From Scatophagus argus (Eukaryota; Chordata; Actinopteri; Scatophagidae), in the NCBI RefSeq assembly GCF_020382885.2, contig NC_058498.1:10762501-10826500 (forward strand): 64,000 nucleotides of DNA, given 5' to 3'. How positions within the stretch are numbered: the stretch's first letter is position 1; the number at the start of each line of letters is the position of its first letter. The notes under the pieces were generated by a model. The model worked only from the letters and a program-made list of their open reading frames with translations, was not told the DNA's origin and did no database searches. Below, one piece after another: positions 58,501 through 64,000 of the stretch. The position numbers and the translations under genes were made by a program.

Positions 58501-61500
58501 TAGAACATAATGATGATGATCTTCTGTGCTCTCTTCTATCCTATAGCTTGTCATCTATAGTGTGATTTGCTGAATATGAACACTAGTCCTGATTGTGTTT
58601 TGGCTTATTTTGGTGATGCTTGACTTTCCAGCTAAGTTTAAGTCTTTTTCATATCAATAAATTTTTACCTTTTGGTATTTTTTTTCTTGTAGCGAATTCA
58701 GATTACATGCTCAGCTCACTCACTCTGCTCAAATGAGCTAGACTAATAACCCAGCTGAACAAAACTAGTGTCGATCAGTAGCTTTGTCCTGTCCTGATGG
58801 CAAACTAGTCCCTCCTCTCAGCAGATCACCACAGAGCTGAGAGCATTTTCACAAGCTGAGGGCGAGACCTCGAGCTTGAAAGATCCCATTTCATTGTTCC
58901 TGGACTTACAGTCTTACAGAATACCACCCTCCTTCTTACCCCACCTCTGTGACTCAGCCCCGGCCTTACTTCCCCTCTTGCTGTGGAGAGGAAGGATCTG
59001 CTGGAGAGTGGGTGTGTTTTTTGTGCAAGAGTATGGCTGTGATAATGTGTGTGTCTGAGTGTGTACGTGTTGATGCATGGAAAGGGCTAAAAAGTCTAGA
59101 GTTCAGATTTTCCTCAGAGTTTCTTACCTGCCAGACATGTACGCACAGCCAGGTTGTCAAAAGTTACCACACTTTTAACTGTGACAGAATTTATTCTGCT
59201 ATTAAGAGGGCTATTTTTCATTAGAGGCTTTAGGCTATAGCTGTGGCTAGCTCATGTTTATAGCTTCAGGAGGTTTCAGAGATAATAGATTAAATTGAGG
59301 TCAGATTTGACTGACCTGTGGTTCAATTATTTTGACATTAAAATTCATTCTGCACAATGTTCACATTTCTTTCTATATACCAAATAATAAATACACTCAG
59401 TTCCAGCAAGGTGTAACCTCATGGATCAGTTTTAGTTATTGCTGTTTACAAGTTACAAGTTACAAGTGACATATTTTGTCATTGGAGGGAACTCACTCCA
59501 ACGAAATTTGTTCTCTGCATTTAACCCACCCAAGTGACGTGCACACACACACAGCAAACCCGGGGCAGTGGGCGACCGCGTGCAGCGCCCGGGGAGCAGT
59601 GGGGGTTAGGTACCTTGCTCAAGGGTACCTCAGCCATGGACACCGGGACGGGGAATCGAACCAGCGATCCACCGGTTACGGGTCCGACACCCTAACCGCT
59701 GATCCACGACTGCCACTACCTTCTGACCTCTGCTAAGTCAAGACATTACATGACTCAAATAATTTATTTCTTATTTATTTAATTTTATTTCTGACTCAAG
59801 TGTCTAATGTACTAGAGCTTTGCTGTATAATACCCAATGTAAATTGACTGAATAAGGCTTTCCTGATTGTGAAACAAGTATTTTGTATTTTATCCACTTT
59901 TATTTATTATTTGACTGTTCATTACTTAATTATTTGCTAAGGAAAATGCTTAAAATTAGCACTGTTAGTGGGGGTATTTAGCAGCTTTGGCTGCAGCGGT
60001 ACATTCAGACTGTGTGTCATCTCTTGTGTGGGAGTGGATGGAGTACAGCCAGTGTTTCTTGTGAGTTTACATAACCTGGAATTATCTTTGCCCCCAATGA
60101 GTCAGAAGGGAAAGAAGTGCCTGTTGTTAATTACCAAGAAACTGACTGTGCATCCTGCTTTTCAGCAGTTGTCTCATCCTCTGCAGCACCAACTTCCACC
60201 AAATCTACCATCTCTGACTCGATTTAATCTATTCAAACTTCAAGTGTTTTTAAAAATAATAAAGAATATGTAATTACCTGCATCTCTGCAGGTAATTACT
60301 GTGTTTCTGAATTTCTCTTTTTCCCCTCTAAACATTTGTCCCTTTCTTTCTGTAGCTGGTGAAGTTGTGTATTGGGATGATTGATGCTGGAAAAGCCTAC
60401 AATGCAGCCAACAAGCAGTTTGTTAACGGGATTCGGGAGCTAGCCCAGCAGTCCACCAAAGATGAAGTCATTGAGGTAAGCAAAAAATACAACCTGACTT
60501 GATCTGACTCGTAGAAAGTCACCAGTGCTATTACAGTTTGTGTTTTTTGTGTGTGGGAGCAGATCTCTTTTGACATTTATTAAAATTATTAAGTGGTTAG
60601 AAACGTCAGGTTATTAGATTATAGTGAAATGAAACGAAGAACAGTGTAAAACAATCACAGACCTTTAAAGAGGTCATAAAGAGGTCTGTACTTCTTCTCT
60701 GTTTGCACACACACTATCATCTTGACTCTTTTGAGTCTTTTCATCCTTGATGGCATTACCAGATTAAATCTAACTGTAATGTCTAAAACTGAAATGCTAC
60801 ACTGTCCACTGGGTCTTGCCGAGGTCAGATGTTTTTTTTTTGTTTTGTTTTGTTTTCTCTTATGAATTTTGCATGGCGAGGCAAGCACTTCCTGTCTGCC
60901 TTTGTGTATCTCACTCATTGCCTCTCCCTTGGGTTTGAAGTTCAGCCAATGCATGTATTTGGAGGGAGTAACTCTAGCCAAAAGAATTCTTTCCCAAAAT
61001 GTTATTGTGTCTCCAAAACGATGGTCAGTCTCGCCCTACCTGTGTGATTGAAGAGTTTGTGTCTGTGATGTAGTGTGCAGAAGAAATTTGCATTTCATCC
61101 CATTTTATCCCATATTTGTGGAACTTGTGGAACTTTGTTTGTTCTGTGTGAATATTTGTGTGTTATTGTTAAAAGAATGTATGCTGATGGTTTTTTTCTC
61201 TCTCTCTCTCTGTTTGTCTGTCTTCTTTTCTCTTCACAGTCCAGTCTCACAAAGTTTGCTGAGAGCCTGCAGGAGATGATCAACTATCACACGGTACACT
61301 GTCACTGTCATGTGAAACCGGATGCATTGTCTTGCTTTTCTCTTTTTCTGCTCCCTTTACAGTTGGGTGATGACAAAACTCAGCTGGGCTCATGGTCTGG
61401 AACAGCTCTTTAACTGTCAGGGGTTTTTTTTTTTGGTTTTTTTTTTCACTGCTGGGAATCATTGCACCAGACTACAAGAGAGAGGAAATGGGTCTAAAGG

Positions 61501-63657
61501 AGGAGGGCCACTGTTTGGACAAAAGGAAGAGGAAAGCGTTCAAGAAACATATTTAGCAATCATATCAGGGTGCCTTGGAGCAAGACATTTGTACTTCAGC
61601 TGCGCTCCAGGGGCTATTTAGGAGTGGAAAGAGGGTATAATAGGGTGGGATTTAATATCACTGTATAAACATGAAGCAGGCTGTTGCTGAAAATGTGCCT
61701 GTCTGCTCACTAAACTCCCCTCTATAAAAAGTGGGTAAAAGGAAACCTTTTGGGTCAGATGCAAAAAAAAAGAAAAAATATTGAAACGTTACTCAAATGT
61801 CAACATAGCGTTGGAATTTTATGGAGGAATAAAACCCAAGTCACTTCTTCCCATAGCTTTTTACTTAACTATGGTATAGAGGGAGGATTTCCCTGTCTCA
61901 TAAATTCTGTTCCTCTTTGTCCCATGTTGTGGAGTTTTTATTTTTTGGAATTAATCATGTGTTATTCAGGTACACATGGTGAATTTTTTTATTAAATTTT
62001 TTTTTTTTTACAGCATCTAATGCACCCGTCTCTATGTATACCACTAGATCCTGCACACAATAATTAAACATGACACCTATCAGTTGCTTTCTCCTGTCTT
62101 GTCCCAGGCTGTCCTCTCCTGTAGGACATGTCTTATTATGTTTGCTCCCAGAGTTCCCTTGTTCGCCTCCTCGGTTGTCAGTCTCTGATAGGCACAACGC
62201 TGACATTTAGAGACGGAGACACACATTTCTGTTCATCCTCTCATTAAAAATCGCACAGGGTGAGCTAGAGGCTTTTGCTTTACAGTAAAAGTTACTTTCT
62301 TGATCTCCCTTGTCATGTCTTATTTCCATTAGCACTGCATGACATGTTCAAAGTGAGTTCCCGGCCAGCGTAACACTGTCTGAGACATGATAGAACAACT
62401 TTGCCGGGGGTGCTGCTACTGGGAATTGAACCGGTGCGATCTTCGAGGAACTGTGCTACCTGTGCATCTCTGAAATGATTTGTTTAGACCATGAACTTTA
62501 AAAGCTTAAATGTTAATGAATTGTGCTGTTAAGTGTCCCAGAATGCATGACAACATATCTGTCCCTGGCGTGTTGAAATTGGGTTGCAGACACTATTGTT
62601 ATTAATTACACCTGCCCTTTATCATCGATGGCATGTTTAAAAGACTTATTCTGTGCCCCCTTAATGGATACTGTTGCTGCAAGCACCAATACCATTTTTG
62701 AGTTCAGTAATCATAACACGGGCAGATTAATCTTATTCTAATGTAATCTTGCTAATGTTTTTGTCATGAACCTCATGTTTTGAAACAGTTTTCCCCGTTT
62801 TGTTCAGGTTTGGTAGAATGTGCTTTTAATCGGTCTTGCTTCCCACTTGAAGCCAGACTATAACTTCCCCACGTTGAATGAAATACCGTGTATGTCTTCT
62901 TACCTAGTGTGTCCCACAAAGCTGCAGGTTGGACAGTCCACAATGACTCAACAGCAGAGTCTGTTTCATTCTATTAGCTTCCTTCACTAGACCCCTAAAG
63001 CCTTCAGGAGCCACATGGCAGGCCTGCGACTGTGACTCAACAGTGGAAACTGTGGTCAGGTCAGCTGACTGTCAGATATGTTTTTGCCACTCAGCGATCT
63101 TTCAGCACATGATCCACTCAAGCACAGAGCTCAATCTGTTTGTCACTGGTAGCCTCTCCCAGCCACACTGCTCGTATTGTCTCATCCAGCCATGAAGCTG
63201 CAGTGAAGCTCGCTTTAGAGACAAGCATTTTGTCAGGCCTTGGATCACTTTAAGCATGCATGCAGGTTAATGGGGGTATGACTCATTACCAGGAACAAGC
63301 AAATCACGTCATTTCTCGTGTTTATGCCTTTATGAGGGGAGTTTACAAAGTCAGCTTGTTTGTTTAAATTTAGCTGCTTAATTGCACCCTGTGATGTTAA
63401 CAAAAATCCTCCTAAACAGAGGTGCCGAATGCTGAACTAGCAAAACATTCTGTGGCCTAGAAAACGACTGCATTTATCAACTTTTTGTTGCTTTTATGTA
63501 AAAGCGCCTAAAGATATTTAATACTGGAATTGTTCAACTAACTAGAGAGATTTTGCCGAACAGAAAGGAGCCTTTACTCTTTCTTTGTTTCTTCACAGAT
63601 ATTATTCGATCAGGCCCAGAGATCAATCAAGACCCAGCTTCAAACATTTGTCAAAGA
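46466..63657 (+). CDS. acap2: acap2 (ArfGAP with coiled-coil, ankyrin repeat and PH domains 2), first five coding exons, gene continues past right edge
   Basis: ACAP2 is a GTPase-activating protein for Arf6 at endosomal and plasma membranes: BAR, PH, ArfGAP, ankyrin repeats. Exons 46466-46518, 57881-57938, 60356-60475, 61240-61293 and 63599-63657 join in frame to residues 1-115. They read MKITVDFEECLKDSPRFR, then EEVEGDVCELESKLDK, LVKLCIGMIDAGKAY, FVNGIRELAQ, LTKFAESLQEMINYHT and ILFDQAQRSIKTQLQ, which is the N-terminal half of the BAR domain with its membrane-bending coiled coil. Identity with mammalian ACAP2 as remembered is high; ACAP1 and ACAP3 are the alternatives, but tandem position after ppp1r2 matches the human ACAP2 locus. 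PH, ArfGAP and ankyrin exons are outside the window. Confidence 0.94.
46519..57880 (+). other. acap2 intron 1
   Basis: 11.4 kb. Close to the donor lie TAGCTAGC/GCTAAC words (46585-46640). Further on there is a LINE-tail-like end (54001-54040) and a 13-base inverted repeat (57059-57091). No coding exon was recognised; the open frames are short and unlike known proteins. Confidence 0.5.
54001..54040 (+). repeat. Retroelement 3'-tail-like sequence
   Basis: CAGGGATAAATAAAGTATTC followed by TGATTCTGATT repeats is the form of a widespread fish non-LTR retroelement 3' end in forward orientation. Confidence 0.5.
57881..57938 (+). CDS. acap2: acap2 exon 2 (residues 18-37, BAR)
   Basis: Acceptor CCCATAG, donor GTGAGT. 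It completes the arginine of exon 1 and encodes ATIEEVEGDVCELESKLDK. Confidence 0.94.
57939..60355 (+). other. acap2 intron 2
   Basis: 2.4 kb containing a well-preserved tRNA-derived SINE in reverse orientation (59445-59716). Otherwise nothing recognised. Confidence 0.5.
59445..59716 (-). mobile_element. tRNA-derived SINE
   Basis: Read on the minus strand, the element starts GGCAGTCGTGGATCAGCGG. It has an RNA polymerase III A box (TGGATCAGCGG, 59706-59696) and a B box (GGTTCGATTCC, 59662-59652) at tRNA-like spacing. A body of about 150 bases follows, with GGTACCCTTGAGCAAGGTACC and a GC-rich stretch, and the tail is short CTTGTAA-type repeats (59447-59470). This structure and body are typical of SINEs abundant in teleosts. 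It sits antisense in acap2 intron 2. Confidence 0.8.
60356..60475 (+). CDS. acap2: acap2 exon 3 (residues 38-77, BAR)
   Basis: 120 bases, phase 0, acceptor TCTGTAG, donor GTAAGC. It encodes LVKLCIGMIDAGKAYNAANK and, further on, NGIRELAQQSTKDEVIE. Confidence 0.96.
61240..61293 (+). CDS. acap2: acap2 exon 4 (residues 78-95, BAR)
   Basis: 54 bases, phase 0, acceptor TTCACAG, donor GTACAC. It encodes SSLTKFAESLQEMINYHT. Confidence 0.96.
61294..63598 (+). other. acap2 intron 4
   Basis: 2.3 kb with T-rich runs (61423-61446, 61997-62010) and a possible degraded SINE (62405-62470). No exon seen. Confidence 0.5.
62405..62470 (-). repeat. Possible degraded tRNA-derived SINE
   Basis: On the minus strand a B-box-like GGTTCAATTCC (62432-62422) follows GGTAGCACAGTTCC. 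No full tRNA cloverleaf could be drawn. Confidence 0.3.
63599..63657 (+). CDS. acap2: acap2 exon 5 (residues 96-115, BAR)
   Basis: Acceptor CTTCACAG, donor GTGAGT, ends in phase 2. It encodes ILFDQAQRSIKTQLQTFVK and two bases of the next glutamate. The last exon before the right edge. Confidence 0.95.
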
Positions 63658-64000
63658 GTGAGTATTAATTGAATAAAGACTGATAAAACTGGTTGTGTCT
63701 CTGAGCGATTTGAGCGCTTGAATAATGGCCTAAATCTGCTATCTGTTTCATCTCTCTTTGTGGATAAGACGCAGCATATGTACATTTTGCTCACGTTTAT
63801 ATCCAGATCAATGTTCCACGCTGGTGGAACAGTGTAATGGATTTTGAACTCCGAAAGCCGACTCTTGAAATTCTGAATTTAAAGCAGAAGCTGGAGGGAT
63901 ACACATATATCATGTATTATATAGGATCAGGCTCCAGACAGGGCATGCAAGGACATTACATTAGTATATATTACATTTCTAATCAAATCAAGACCTTATA

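Noticed and set aside
59476..59736. 86-residue frame and a possible tRNA gene
   Set aside because: The frame is inside the SINE, and the A and B boxes belong to the SINE head; no full cloverleaf with anticodon arm was found.
62422..62432. GGTTCAATTCC on the minus strand as a tRNA gene
   Set aside because: Only the B box is present; no paired acceptor stem. Kept only as a possible SINE relic.
1..64000. CRISPR arrays, insertion sequences, phage, defence systems, operons
   Set aside because: The window is vertebrate nuclear DNA with spliced genes; no such structure was seen.

Overview
The window is nuclear DNA of a ray-finned fish. Spliced vertebrate genes have GT-AG introns of 0.1 to 11 kb, (CA)n/(GT)n microsatellites are very dense, and there are teleost-type repeats: a tRNA-derived SINE, a Tc1-like remnant, LINE relics and LINE tails. 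Repeat flavour suggests a percomorph, but that is inference. No bacterial operon, CRISPR array or virus was seen. About 95% of the window is intron or intergenic; most long open frames are chance frames in low-complexity sequence.

Layout, left to right. (1) 1-20.7 kb, minus strand: 5' part of rnf13, an endosomal PA-domain RING E3 ligase. A non-coding first exon lies near 20.5-20.7 kb and three coding exons at 17.2-17.3, 16.9 and 10.0-10.1 kb. The rest of the PA domain, the membrane helix and the RING lie beyond the left edge. (2) 22.46-27.03 kb, plus strand: a complete six-exon ankub1 (ubiquitin-like plus ankyrin repeats), head-to-head with rnf13. (3) 29.64-41.69 kb, plus strand: a complete six-exon ppp1r2 (protein phosphatase inhibitor-2) with a 3'UTR to about 44.03 kb. 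(4) 46.47 kb to the right edge, plus strand: the first five coding exons of acap2 (BAR-PH-ArfGAP-ankyrin protein), which runs off the window.

The exon models were built by hand. Every splice junction keeps the reading frame, and spliced lengths (515 aa for ankub1, 208 aa for ppp1r2) are close to those remembered for the families. The gene order joins two pairs known in mammals, ANKUB1/RNF13 head-to-head and PPP1R2-ACAP2 in tandem, which in human sit far apart on chromosome 3q. Nothing indicates that the four genes share a pathway.

I found no convincing new gene system. The observations most worth checking are regulatory: an upstream-ORF-rich rnf13 leader, a back-to-back CCAAT promoter for rnf13, GTTAGC/TAGCTAGC word clusters just inside the first introns of three genes, CTCF-like motifs including one between ppp1r2 and acap2, a possible intronic poly(A) isoform of ankub1, an unexplained CpG-rich patch at 27.9-28.06 kb, and several compact hairpins and young repeats.
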